Assembly: GCF_019511375.1 (NCBI RefSeq)
Contig: NZ_JAEUAO010000001.1
Location: 1,426,001-1,490,000 of the forward strand
DNA length: 64,000 bases
From: Rhizobium herbae
Lineage (GTDB): Bacteria; Pseudomonadota; Alphaproteobacteria; Rhizobiales; Rhizobiaceae
Reading direction: 5' to 3'
Shown: positions 26,655 through 34,491 of the stretch, piece by piece
Position numbering within the stretch: the first letter of the stretch is position 1
Layout of the letters: every line of letters starts with the position of its first letter
Notes under the pieces: generated by a model
Databases searched by the model: none
What the model was told of the DNA's origin: nothing
Seen by the model: only the letters and a program-made list of their open reading frames with translations
Program-made: the position numbers and the translations under genes

Positions 26655-26965
26655 TGCCGCCTCCGAACTCGCCGATGTCGTGCCGAATTCCAGCGTTGTG
26701 GCGCTTGACTGGATGAATTAGTATGCGAGGGCGACAACGCCATCGCAAGTTATACAGTCATATAGGTTGTCTAAGACGTGTTCAGCTAAGCGCTCGCGTA
26801 TTCTGATCTGTGAAAGAAACCCGTTGCGGCACTGGCGAAGGAGAGAGGAGGAAGTGTTCTCATCGCGACTTTGGCGCTCTGCTGGTTGGGCTTCACCCGC
26901 TGCTTTTGCAGTGGGTACAGATAATATTTATCGCAAAACGGCGATTCGCCTTGGGGGAACTGACG
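26655..26965. other. Divergent promoter region between two response regulators
   Basis: No convincing gene here. A plus-strand frame from 26810 runs into the FixJ-type gene, but its first 52 codons are not family sequence. Both promoters must lie within these 311 bases. Confidence 0.5.
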
Positions 26966-27604
26966 ATGACTGATGCGCCAGCAACCGTCATTGTCATCGA
27001 CGATGACCCTGAAATTCGCGAAGCGCTCGGCAGTCTGCTGCGATCCGTCGGCTTTGCCGTGAATCTCCTCGCTTCGGTGGGTGATTTCCTTAAGTCTGGC
27101 CGACCGAACGGCCCGACCTGTCTCGTGCTCGATGTCCGGCTTCCGGGACAAAGCGGTCTTGATTTTCAGCTCGAGCTGTCGCGAGAAAATATTCAGCTGC
27201 CGATCGTCTTCATCACCGGGCACGGCGACATTCCCATGACTGTCCAGGCGATGAAAGGGGGCGCGGTCGAGTTCCTGACGAAGCCGTTCCGAGACCAGGA
27301 TTTGCTCGACGCCGTCCACGTCGGCCTGGCGCGCGACCGCGCGTGGCTTGAAAATGAACAGGCATTGGCAACGTTGCGAGCGCGTTTCGATAGCCTGACT
27401 CCGCGGGAGCGCGAGGTGATGGCTTTGGTGGTGACCGGACGGTTGAATAAGCAGATTGCCGGCGATCTCGGTGTAAGCGAGATTACCGTGAAGGTTCACC
27501 GCGGCCAGGTCATGCAGAAGATGGGTTCCAAGTCCCTGCCCGAACTGGCACGCATGGCTGACAAGCTGAAGCTCGCGCCGAGAAAACCACAAGCGCATTC
27601 ATAA
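26966..27604 (+). CDS. FixJ/NarL-type DNA-binding response regulator
   Basis: A 212-residue two-domain regulator. The receiver (residues 1-120) has acidic residues IDDDPE, the phospho-Asp in LVLDVRLPGQSGLDF, Thr in ITGHGDIPM and Lys in LTKPF. The linker leads to a LuxR-type helix-turn-helix (about 140-200: LTPREREVMALVVTGRLNKQ and EITVKVHRGQVMQKMG). The ATG at 26966 with GGGGGAAC upstream begins the usual N-terminus; the frame extends further upstream without homology. This FixJ/NodW class is normally phosphorylated by FixL-like kinases with the ASIAHEVNQPL H-box. The kinase encoded at 28353 has such a box, making it the probable partner. Confidence 0.92.
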   Translation: MTDAPATVIVIDDDPEIREALGSLLRSVGFAVNLLASVGDFLKSGRPNGPTCLVLDVRLPGQSGLDFQLELSRENIQLPIVFITGHGDIPMTVQAMKGGAVEFLTKPFRDQDLLDAVHVGLARDRAWLENEQALATLRARFDSLTPREREVMALVVTGRLNKQIAGDLGVSEITVKVHRGQVMQKMGSKSLPELARMADKLKLAPRKPQAHS

Positions 27605-27616
27605 AGGTCTTGGCCG

Positions 27617-27697
27617 CGCGTATAGGTCACCCCCTCCTCATTGCTAATCAATCCTTCCTGATGGCCAATAGCTCCGGCGGGAGCTCTCCCCTATGGT
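27617..27697 (+). repeat. Element A: copy 1 of an ~81-bp intergenic repeat
   Basis: Starting at CGCGTATAGG, this segment aligns without gaps to 34044-34124. 42 of the first 55 positions are identical, then a weaker half re-converges at GGAGC and ATGGT. It contains CCCCCTCCTC and TCCTTCCT tracts, complementary to Shine-Dalgarno sequences, and a hairpin AGCTCC-GGCG-GGAGCT at 27670-27685. The two copies flank the giant kinase gene. Confidence 0.6.
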
Positions 27698-27742
27698 GCG
27701 GCTTTTCTCCCAGGCCGTATCGCTGTCGATCGGCCCCCTTGA

Positions 27743-27768
27743 GCCTCCCACCCTGGGAGGCTTCTTTT
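27743..27768 (+). terminator. Rho-independent terminator
   Basis: Stem GCCTCCCA (27743-27750) and TGGGAGGC (27754-27761) with loop CCC, followed by TTCTTTTT. It terminates the FixJ-type regulator transcript and/or candidate sRNA 1. Confidence 0.85.
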
Positions 27769-27989
27769 TGGACAAACAAGATCGCGCGCTCAATTGGATT
27801 TGCCTATAGGATCGCGCCCACGGATGTCAGGCTCCAGGCTTCACGGTCACGCCGTGAGCGACCAGCGGCTGTTTAAAGCTATCCAAGCGTATAGTATCCT
27901 CTGCAGCCCGTTGAGCAGTAGTTCGGAAATTGGTCTGGGCGTGATGCTTCCAAAGTATCGCGATAAGAAACCACAGTATAATTTTCAGT

Positions 27990-28144
27990 CGCTCCGTTCA
28001 TCGCTAGTCTCCACTCGTTGCCTCACGACAGGCAGGTGGCAAGTTTCTCCCTTGCTACCAACAGCTTCGGCGCCCTCCTCTTTCCGAAGCTCTGCGGGTC
28101 CACGATCCGTCCGACCGCCCGGCCGCCGCTGGGCGGTCTTTCTT
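27990..28144 (+). ncRNA. Candidate small RNA 2 with two anti-Shine-Dalgarno hairpin loops (alpha-r14-like architecture)
   Basis: Three hairpins in a row. HP1 is 28035-28059 (9-bp stem with one G-U, loop TTTCTCC). HP2 is 28063-28091 (perfect 8-bp stem AGCTTCGG/CCGAAGCT, 13-base loop containing CCCTCCTC). HP3 is an intrinsic terminator at 28113-28144. A TATAAT sits at 27977-27982, just before the proposed 5' end. Two hairpins exposing CU-rich anti-Shine-Dalgarno loops plus a terminator is the architecture known for the rhizobial alpha-r14 and related cuckoo-type sRNAs that block translation. Identity to that family is inferred from structure, not from a database match. Confidence 0.6.
28113..28144 (+). 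terminator. Rho-independent terminator of candidate sRNA 2
   Basis: Stem GACCGCCC (28113-28120) and GGGCGGTC (28131-28138), 10-base loop, followed by TTTCTT. It lies 209 bases upstream of the kinase start, so it does not end a protein gene. Confidence 0.8.
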
Positions 28145-28352
28145 CAGTAGAGACGGACCATGCATCGAAGGGGCGGGTGACCGCTCGGTTGATCTGCTGG
28201 GACGGACCGACGAGCTGTGTTAAGAATGTGGGGAAGTGGTTACGGTTCATCATATATCTCGCTGGCCAGTTTGATTGGAAAAATGACAGGCGAGATGACG
28301 AAGTTCTCAAGTAAGCACATTCTCTTTCTTCGGCGTTGGTGGAGATAGCAGT

Positions 28353-31300
28353 TTGGACGTTCTTTGGGAGGATGGCGATCGCGTGTTCCACCGGGAACGG
28401 CGACGGGGCGCCGACGGCAAGTGGAACCGGGTACTGGTCTTGCTTCCCACGCTCGAGCATCCGACGCCTTCAAGCCTCGAACGCCTCGACCATGAATATG
28501 GATTGAAAGATGAGCTTGATAGCGCATGGGCGGCGCGACCGATTGAGTTAGTGCGCGAAGGCAGCCGGACCATGCTGGTGCTTGAAGATCGGGGCAGCGA
28601 GCCGCTCGCCCGGTGGCTAGGAACGGCAATGGAAACGGAGCTTTTCCTGCGCCTCGCAATCGGCATCGCCGCTGCGCTCGGCAGGGCCCACCAGCGCGGC
28701 CTCGTCCACAAGGACATCAAACCGGCTAATATCCTGGTAACCGGCGCGGGCGCCGAGGTGCGGCTCACCGGCTTCGGCATCGCCTCCCACCTCTCCCGCG
28801 AGCGGCAGGCACCCGAGCCGCCCGAAGTGGTCGCCGGAACACTTGCCTATATGGCCCCGGAGCAGACCGGGCGCATGAACCGCTCGATCGACACCCGCAG
28901 CGACCTTTATGCGCTCGGCGTGACCCTATACGAAATGCTGACGGGGAGCCTGCCATTCGCGGCTTCCGAGCCGATGGAATGGGTGCATTGCCACATTGCA
29001 AGGCAGCCGGTGCCGCCCGACGAGCGCACGGCGGGTGTTTCACCCACAGTCTCGGCCATCGTCATGAAGCTGCTCGCCAAGACGGCGGAGGAACGATACC
29101 AGACTGCGGGCGGGGTCGAGCACGATCTGAGCCGCTGTCTTAGTCAATGGAAAACGCAGTGCCGGATTGATGCATTCCCGCTCGGCGAACGCGACATCCC
29201 GGACCACCTGCTAATTCCCGAGAAGCTCTACGGGCGGGAGGGGGAGATCGAGACCTTGCTCGCCGCCTTCGAGCGAGTGGTCGCAAGCGGCGCGCCGGAG
29301 CTGGTGCTCGTTTCCGGTTACTCCGGCATCGGCAAGTCCGCCGTGGTCCACGAGTTACACAAGGTACTAGTGCCGCCGCGCGGTCTGTTTGCGTCCGGCA
29401 AGTTCGAGCAATATAAACGTGACATTCCGTACGCGACACTGGCGCAAGCATTTCAGAGCCTTATCCGAAGGCTTCTGGCGAAGAGCGAAGCCGAGCTAGT
29501 AACTTGGCGCGACTCTCTCAGCGAGGCCCTCGGCCCGAATGCACAGCTCGTGATCGATGTGGTCCCCGAGCTGAAACTCATCATCGGCGACCAGCCGCCG
29601 GTCGCTGAACTTCCGCCACAGGACGCGCAGCGGCGATTCCAGCTGGTATTCCGGCGGTTCATCAGCGTCTTTGCCCAGCGCGAACATCCGCTAGCGCTGT
29701 TCCTTGACGATCTCCAATGGCTCGACGCGGCGACACTGGACCTGCTGGAGGACCTGCTGACCCCGTCGGATCTGCAGCACCTCTTGCTGATCGGTGCCTA
29801 TCGCGACAATGAAGTCACCGCCGCCCATCCGCTGATGCGGAAGCTTGACGCCATAAAGACCGCCGGCGGCAAGGTAGCGGAGATTACCCTTGCACCGCTT
29901 ACTCAAGAACACCTCCGGCAGCTGGTTGCGGATGCGCTCCACTGTCCGCCAGAGCGTGCAGCGCCGCTCGGACAAATGATGCACGAAAAGACCGGCGGCA
30001 ATCCATTCTTCGTCCGTCAGTTCCTGCTATCGCTCGCCGAAGAGAGAATGCTCACCTTCGATCATGACGCGGCATGCTGGACCTGGGATCTCGAGGGCAT
30101 TCACGCCAAGGGATACACCGACAACGTGGTAGACCTCATGATCGGCAAGCTCACGCGCCTGCCGCCCGAAACGCGGGAGGCGTTGCAACAGTTCGCCTGT
30201 CTCGGAAACATCGCAGATACCACGATGCTGTCACTCGTTCTTGGGACCCCGGAGGAACAGGTCCACGGGGCCCTGTGGCCTGCCGTCGCTCATGAACTGC
30301 TCGAGCGTCTGGCGGACGCCTACCGGTTTGTCCACGATCGCGTTCAGGAAGCCGCCTATTCGCTTATCCCGGAGGAGCGACGCGGCGAGTTGCACCTTCG
30401 CATAGGGAGACTGCTTGCGGCGAACACTACGTCGGAGCTGATTGACGATCATGTTTTCGAGATAGTCAGCCAGCTTAATCGCGGAGCCGCACTGATCGTC
30501 TCAGCTGAGGAGCGCAAGCAACTGGCCGAGTTCAATCTGCTGGCCGGGAAACGCGCCAAGGCCTCGACGGCATACGCCTCGGCGCTCAACTATTTTGTTG
30601 CCGGTGCGAAGCTGCTGCCGGAAGACGCGTGGGAGCGCCAGCACCACCTAGTCTTCGCGCTTGAGCTGAACCGAGCAGAATGCGAGTTCCTCATTGGCGC
30701 GCTGGCGGAGGCGGAGGAACGGTTGGCACAGCTTTCCGATCGTGCCCTCTGCGCCGACGACCGGGCTACCGTCGCCTGCCTGCGCATCGATCTCTATGCT
30801 GCGCTCGGTCAGACAGATCGCTCGGCCGCCGTCGGTCTCGGCTACCTGCGGCAGCATCTCGGCATCGATTGGTCGCCGCATCCGGACGACGAGCGGGTGC
30901 AACGAGAATACGACCGGATCTGGTCGCTGCTCGGGACCCGCACGATCGAGGAGCTCGTCGACCTGCCATTGATGAGCGACCCGGCATCCCCCCCGACGCT
31001 GGATGTTCTCACCCGGCTTGTTGGGGCGGTATGGCATACCGACGCGAATCTCGCATGCATGGCAATCTGCCTGGCTGTGAATATGAGCCTCGAGCGAGGA
31101 AACAGCGATGGTTCCTGCTACCACTATGTGTCGCTCGGTTATATTGCCGGGCCGCGCTTTGGCGACTATGAGGCCGGATTCCGCTTCGGTCAGCTCGGCT
31201 GCCAACTGGTCGAAGTGCGAGACCTGAAGCGATTCCAGGCCAGGACTTTCAAGGACTTCGGGGCCCACGTCATACCGTGGACAAGGCATGTTCGAATGGG

Positions 31301-33866
31301 CCGCGACATCTTGTGGCGAGCGCTTGAAATTGCCACCCAGAGCGGCGACCTCACCTTTGCCGGATACAGCTATGCCAGTTTGAATTCGAACATGCTGGCG
31401 GTGGGAGACCCGCTTGTCGAAGTGCAACGCCAAGCGGAGATTGGACTGACGTTTGCGCGGAAGGTGCGGTTCCAGTTCGTCATAGACCTTGCTAGTGCCC
31501 AGCTCGGCCTCGTCCGGACGCTGCGCGGGTTGACCCGGAAATTCGGCTCCTTCGACGACGACGAATTTGACGAACTTGAGATCGAACGCCGGTTTTCGGA
31601 CGATCCAAATTTGATTCTTGCGGAAACCTGCTACTTTGTCAGAAAACTCCAGGCGCGGTTCTTTGCGGGCGACTATGAGGCAGCCGTCGATGCGTCATTG
31701 CGGGCGCAGCGGCTGCCATGGACATCGGTGTCGCATTTCGAAGAAACGCCTGAGCATCATTTCTACGGCGCTTTGGCTCGCGCCGCATGCAGCGCCTCCG
31801 CTGTAGCTGACCAGCGGTGGCAGCATATGGAGGCTTTGGCCGCCCACCACCGACAGCTTCAGATCTATGCGAAGAATTGTCCCGAGAACTTCGAGAACCG
31901 AGCCGCGCTAGTCAGCGCCGAGATAGCACGCCTTGAAGGTCGCGAAATCGACGCGTTGCGTCTTTACGAACAAGCGATCCGCTCGGCGCGCGCCAACGGC
32001 TTCATTCATCATGAAGCCCTCGCCTATGAACTCGCCGCCCGCTTTTATGCGGAAGCAGGTTTCGAGGAATTCGCTCGTCTTTATCTCCGCTACGCGCGCA
32101 ACTGCTATCTGCGCTGGGGCGCCGACGGCAAGGTGCGGCAACTCGAACAATTCTATCCTGAGCTGGGAGGCGAAGAACGCGCGTCTGCTCCAACCAGCAC
32201 CATTGGTGCACCGGTCGAGCAACTAGATCTCGCAACCGTTGTCAAGATCTCGCAAGCCGTGTCGGGCGAGATTGTCCTTCAAAAGCTGATCGGCACGGTC
32301 TTGCGTACCGCCGTAGAGCAGGCGGGAGCCGAGCGCGGTCTATTGATCCTGTCGCGTAACGGGGAGTCACGGATTACAGCGGAAGCCACGACCGGCGGCG
32401 ACACGGTCGTGGTGCACCTGCGTGACGAGATCGTGACCGCGAGCACGCTACCGGAATCGGTCCTTCACTATGTCTTGCGCACAAACGAAAGCTTGGTTCT
32501 CGGCGACGCCACAGCTCAAGCACCATTTTCCGCAGATCCCTACATCTGTCAGCACCATGCTCGTTCCGTGCTCTGCGTGCCGTTGGTCAACCAGGGCCAA
32601 CTGACCGGAATACTTTATCTTGAGAACAACCTCGCCCCTCGGGTCTTCGCGCCGGCGCGGATCGCGGTGCTGAAGCTGCTCGCCTCTCAGGCAGCGATTT
32701 CACTGGAGAATGGCCGGTTGTATCGCGATCTCGCTGAACGCGAAGCCAAGATCCGCCGCCTAGTCAGGGCCAACATCATCGGGATAGTGATCTGGGATAT
32801 TGAAGGTCGCATTCTTGAGGCCAATGACGCGTTTCTCCGCATGGTGGGATACGACCAAGAGGATCTTGCCACGGGTCGGCTATGCTGGACGGACCTGACG
32901 CCTGCCGAATGGCGCGACCGCGACGCACGGACCCTCGCAGAGCTGAAGATGGCCGGGTCAGTCCAACCATTTGAGAAGGAGTACTTCCGGAAAGATGGCA
33001 GTCGACTGCCCGTCCTGATTGGCGGTGCGCTGTTGGAAGAATGCAGAAACGAAGGTGTCTCTTTTGTCCTCGATTTGACGGAGCGCCGGCAGGCGGAAGA
33101 GGCGTTACGCGAGAGCGAGGAAGCCTTGCGCGACGCGCAAGGGCAACTCGCCCACGCAAACCGCGTCGCCACTATGGGGCAGCTCACAGCTTCCATCGCT
33201 CACGAAGTCAACCAGCCGCTCGCCGCGTCGCTCACCAACGCCCAGGCGGCCCTGCGCTGGCTCGGTACCCAACCGCCTAATCTGGATGAGGTGGTTCAGG
33301 CGCTCGGCCGGATCGTCGAGAACGCCAATCGCGCCGGCGATGTCATTGGCCGGATCCGCGCCTTGGTAAAAAAAGAACCCCCTCGTAAGGGGCAGTTCGA
33401 CCTAAATGAAGCCATTCGCCACGTAATAGCCTTGACCGGCAGTGAAGCGTCCCGGCAACGGGTCACTCTACTGACCGAATTGGCGACGAACCTACCGTCC
33501 GTGAAGGGAGATCGCGTCCAGCTGCAACAGGTGATTCTAAACCTGATCATGAACGCCATCGAGGCGATGAGCGGCACTAATGAGGAAGCGCGCGAGTTAT
33601 TGATCAGCACCGAGAAAGAGGCCTCAAGAACCGTGATTGTCAGGGTACGCGACTCAGGGCCCGGCCTAAACACGCAGAGTACGGAGCGCCTGTTTGAGGC
33701 CTTCTACACGACCAAATCCAGCGGCATGGGCATGGGCTTAGCGATCTGCCGTTCGATCATCGAGGCTCACGGGGGCCGGCTGTGGGCCACCGCGAATGAA
33801 CCTCGTGGAGCCGTGTTCCAGTTCACCCTACCTATCGAAGAGGAGGAAGTAGTTCGCTCAGATTAA
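28353..33866 (+). CDS. Giant multidomain sensor: pseudokinase - AAA ATPase - GAF - PAS - histidine kinase
   Basis: 1837 residues, TTG start with GTGGAGA upstream. Domain order: Ser/Thr-kinase-like fold (~1-270), AAA/predicted-ATPase (~286-560; Walker A GYSGIGKSAVVHEL ~322, Walker B LFLDDLQWLDAA ~449), a long helical region (~560-1280), GAF (~1290-1450), PAS (~1460-1575) and histidine kinase (H-box SIAHEVNQPLAAS ~1613, N-box NLIMNAIEAM ~1729, G boxes DSGPGLN and GMGMGLAIC). The kinase-like part keeps HKDIKPAN and MAPEQ but has TGFG in place of DFG and no VAIK lysine or glycine loop, so it is probably catalytically dead. Likely phosphodonor to the FixJ-type and receiver-only regulators just upstream. 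No membrane segment; cytoplasmic. Confidence 0.9.
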   Translation: MDVLWEDGDRVFHRERRRGADGKWNRVLVLLPTLEHPTPSSLERLDHEYGLKDELDSAWAARPIELVREGSRTMLVLEDRGSEPLARWLGTAMETELFLRLAIGIAAALGRAHQRGLVHKDIKPANILVTGAGAEVRLTGFGIASHLSRERQAPEPPEVVAGTLAYMAPEQTGRMNRSIDTRSDLYALGVTLYEMLTGSLPFAASEPMEWVHCHIARQPVPPDERTAGVSPTVSAIVMKLLAKTAEERYQTAGGVEHDLSRCLSQWKTQCRIDAFPLGERDIPDHLLIPEKLYGREGEIETLLAAFERVVASGAPELVLVSGYSGIGKSAVVHELHKVLVPPRGLFASGKFEQYKRDIPYATLAQAFQSLIRRLLAKSEAELVTWRDSLSEALGPNAQLVIDVVPELKLIIGDQPPVAELPPQDAQRRFQLVFRRFISVFAQREHPLALFLDDLQWLDAATLDLLEDLLTPSDLQHLLLIGAYRDNEVTAAHPLMRKLDAIKTAGGKVAEITLAPLTQEHLRQLVADALHCPPERAAPLGQMMHEKTGGNPFFVRQFLLSLAEERMLTFDHDAACWTWDLEGIHAKGYTDNVVDLMIGKLTRLPPETREALQQFACLGNIADTTMLSLVLGTPEEQVHGALWPAVAHELLERLADAYRFVHDRVQEAAYSLIPEERRGELHLRIGRLLAANTTSELIDDHVFEIVSQLNRGAALIVSAEERKQLAEFNLLAGKRAKASTAYASALNYFVAGAKLLPEDAWERQHHLVFALELNRAECEFLIGALAEAEERLAQLSDRALCADDRATVACLRIDLYAALGQTDRSAAVGLGYLRQHLGIDWSPHPDDERVQREYDRIWSLLGTRTIEELVDLPLMSDPASPPTLDVLTRLVGAVWHTDANLACMAICLAVNMSLERGNSDGSCYHYVSLGYIAGPRFGDYEAGFRFGQLGCQLVEVRDLKRFQARTFKDFGAHVIPWTRHVRMGRDILWRALEIATQSGDLTFAGYSYASLNSNMLAVGDPLVEVQRQAEIGLTFARKVRFQFVIDLASAQLGLVRTLRGLTRKFGSFDDDEFDELEIERRFSDDPNLILAETCYFVRKLQARFFAGDYEAAVDASLRAQRLPWTSVSHFEETPEHHFYGALARAACSASAVADQRWQHMEALAAHHRQLQIYAKNCPENFENRAALVSAEIARLEGREIDALRLYEQAIRSARANGFIHHEALAYELAARFYAEAGFEEFARLYLRYARNCYLRWGADGKVRQLEQFYPELGGEERASAPTSTIGAPVEQLDLATVVKISQAVSGEIVLQKLIGTVLRTAVEQAGAERGLLILSRNGESRITAEATTGGDTVVVHLRDEIVTASTLPESVLHYVLRTNESLVLGDATAQAPFSADPYICQHHARSVLCVPLVNQGQLTGILYLENNLAPRVFAPARIAVLKLLASQAAISLENGRLYRDLAEREAKIRRLVRANIIGIVIWDIEGRILEANDAFLRMVGYDQEDLATGRLCWTDLTPAEWRDRDARTLAELKMAGSVQPFEKEYFRKDGSRLPVLIGGALLEECRNEGVSFVLDLTERRQAEEALRESEEALRDAQGQLAHANRVATMGQLTASIAHEVNQPLAASLTNAQAALRWLGTQPPNLDEVVQALGRIVENANRAGDVIGRIRALVKKEPPRKGQFDLNEAIRHVIALTGSEASRQRVTLLTELATNLPSVKGDRVQLQQVILNLIMNAIEAMSGTNEEARELLISTEKEASRTVIVRVRDSGPGLNTQSTERLFEAFYTTKSSGMGMGLAICRSIIEAHGGRLWATANEPRGAVFQFTLPIEEEEVVRSD

Positions 33867-33888
33867 AAAGAATCAAGAGGAGGAGACC

Positions 33889-34035
33889 GTGAGTATCCGC
33901 AAATACGCCGTGCTGGGTCTCTCGCGTTTGCGAGTGTCTTCAGTTCTAATTGTCCGGATGGCCGAGGACGTGACGATCTCTGTCTGGGCGATCGACCGTG
34001 ATATCCAACCGGCGCCCAGAAGCACGGTGGTATAG
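33889..34035 (+). CDS. Possible small protein downstream of the sensor kinase
   Basis: A 48-codon frame starting at GTG (MSIRKYAVLGLSRLRVSSVL...), preceded by a very strong ribosome binding site (AGAGGAGGAGACC) and beginning 22 bases after the kinase stop. It has no recognised domain; the central part is moderately hydrophobic. It may be a translated small protein or the truncated start of a lost gene. Confidence 0.4.
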   Translation: MSIRKYAVLGLSRLRVSSVLIVRMAEDVTISVWAIDRDIQPAPRSTVV

Positions 34036-34043
34036 CTTATTCC

Positions 34044-34124
34044 CGCGTATAGGCCGTCCCCTCCTAGTTGATATCCGATCTTTCCTCACCGCCAATAGTC
34101 GGGTTAGGAGCGTGTCGTTATGGT
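34044..34124 (+). repeat. Element B: copy 2 of the ~81-bp intergenic repeat
   Basis: Ungapped match to element A (27617-27697), same orientation, 6.4 kb away. It shares CGCGTATAGG, CCCCTCCT, TTTCCT/TTCCT, GCCAATAG, GGAGC and ATGGT at fixed spacing. Unlike A it lacks the perfect internal hairpin and a following terminator. It lies 129 bases upstream of the next gene. Confidence 0.6.
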
Positions 34125-34252
34125 CAACGGACATCCTGCGCGGTCCTGTCTGCAGCGTCAAAGTCGATCGGGAAAGTCGGGAAACGCGGAGGCTGGCTCT
34201 ATTCCATAGGGAGCATGCATAAGATACAAACTATCATCTTGGGCGTAGGATC

Positions 34253-34450
34253 ATGGAAACCATCATGTTCTGGCTGATAGGGGCAGCATCGACGAGCGGA
34301 TTCCTGATCACGACCGTCTTTGCAATCGTAGCAATCGTACAATTCACGAAACGGGGCTACGTGGGCATTTCTGCAAGAATACCGCTGTCGTTGCCCGGCG
34401 CTGGGGAAGTGGAACGCTCGGAGATGCGCCTACAGGACGGGAAAGCCTGA
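34253..34450 (+). CDS. Small single-pass membrane protein
   Basis: A 65-residue protein whose first ~32 residues form one hydrophobic transmembrane helix (METIMFWLIGAASTSGFLIT... to VAIVQFTKRG), followed by a short polar tail. GTAGGATC precedes the ATG. Family not recognised. It is co-oriented with the sensor kinase and preceded by element B. Confidence 0.5.
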   Translation: METIMFWLIGAASTSGFLITTVFAIVAIVQFTKRGYVGISARIPLSLPGAGEVERSEMRLQDGKA

Positions 34451-34491
34451 CCAAGGATTCCGCCGCCTCCCCGTCGAAACGAGAAGGTCAG

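Larger units (their letters stand above)
27617..27768 (+). ncRNA. Candidate small RNA 1 (element A plus terminator)
   Basis: The ~150 bases from element A to the terminator at 27743-27768 have no plausible gene. They carry two pyrimidine anti-Shine-Dalgarno tracts, an internal 6-bp hairpin (27670-27685) and a textbook intrinsic terminator. That architecture suits a trans-acting sRNA or a leader RNA. I could not identify a promoter, and read-through from the response regulator gene 13 bases upstream is an alternative. Confidence 0.4.
33867..34252. other. Intergenic region with element B
   Basis: Between the kinase and the small membrane protein gene. It holds the 48-codon frame at 33889 and element B at 34044-34124. 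No intrinsic terminator is visible after the kinase gene. Confidence 0.5.

Noticed and set aside
28353-29170. Active eukaryotic-type Ser/Thr kinase
   Set aside because: The DFG Asp and the ATP-binding lysine are not visible, so I call the domain a pseudokinase.
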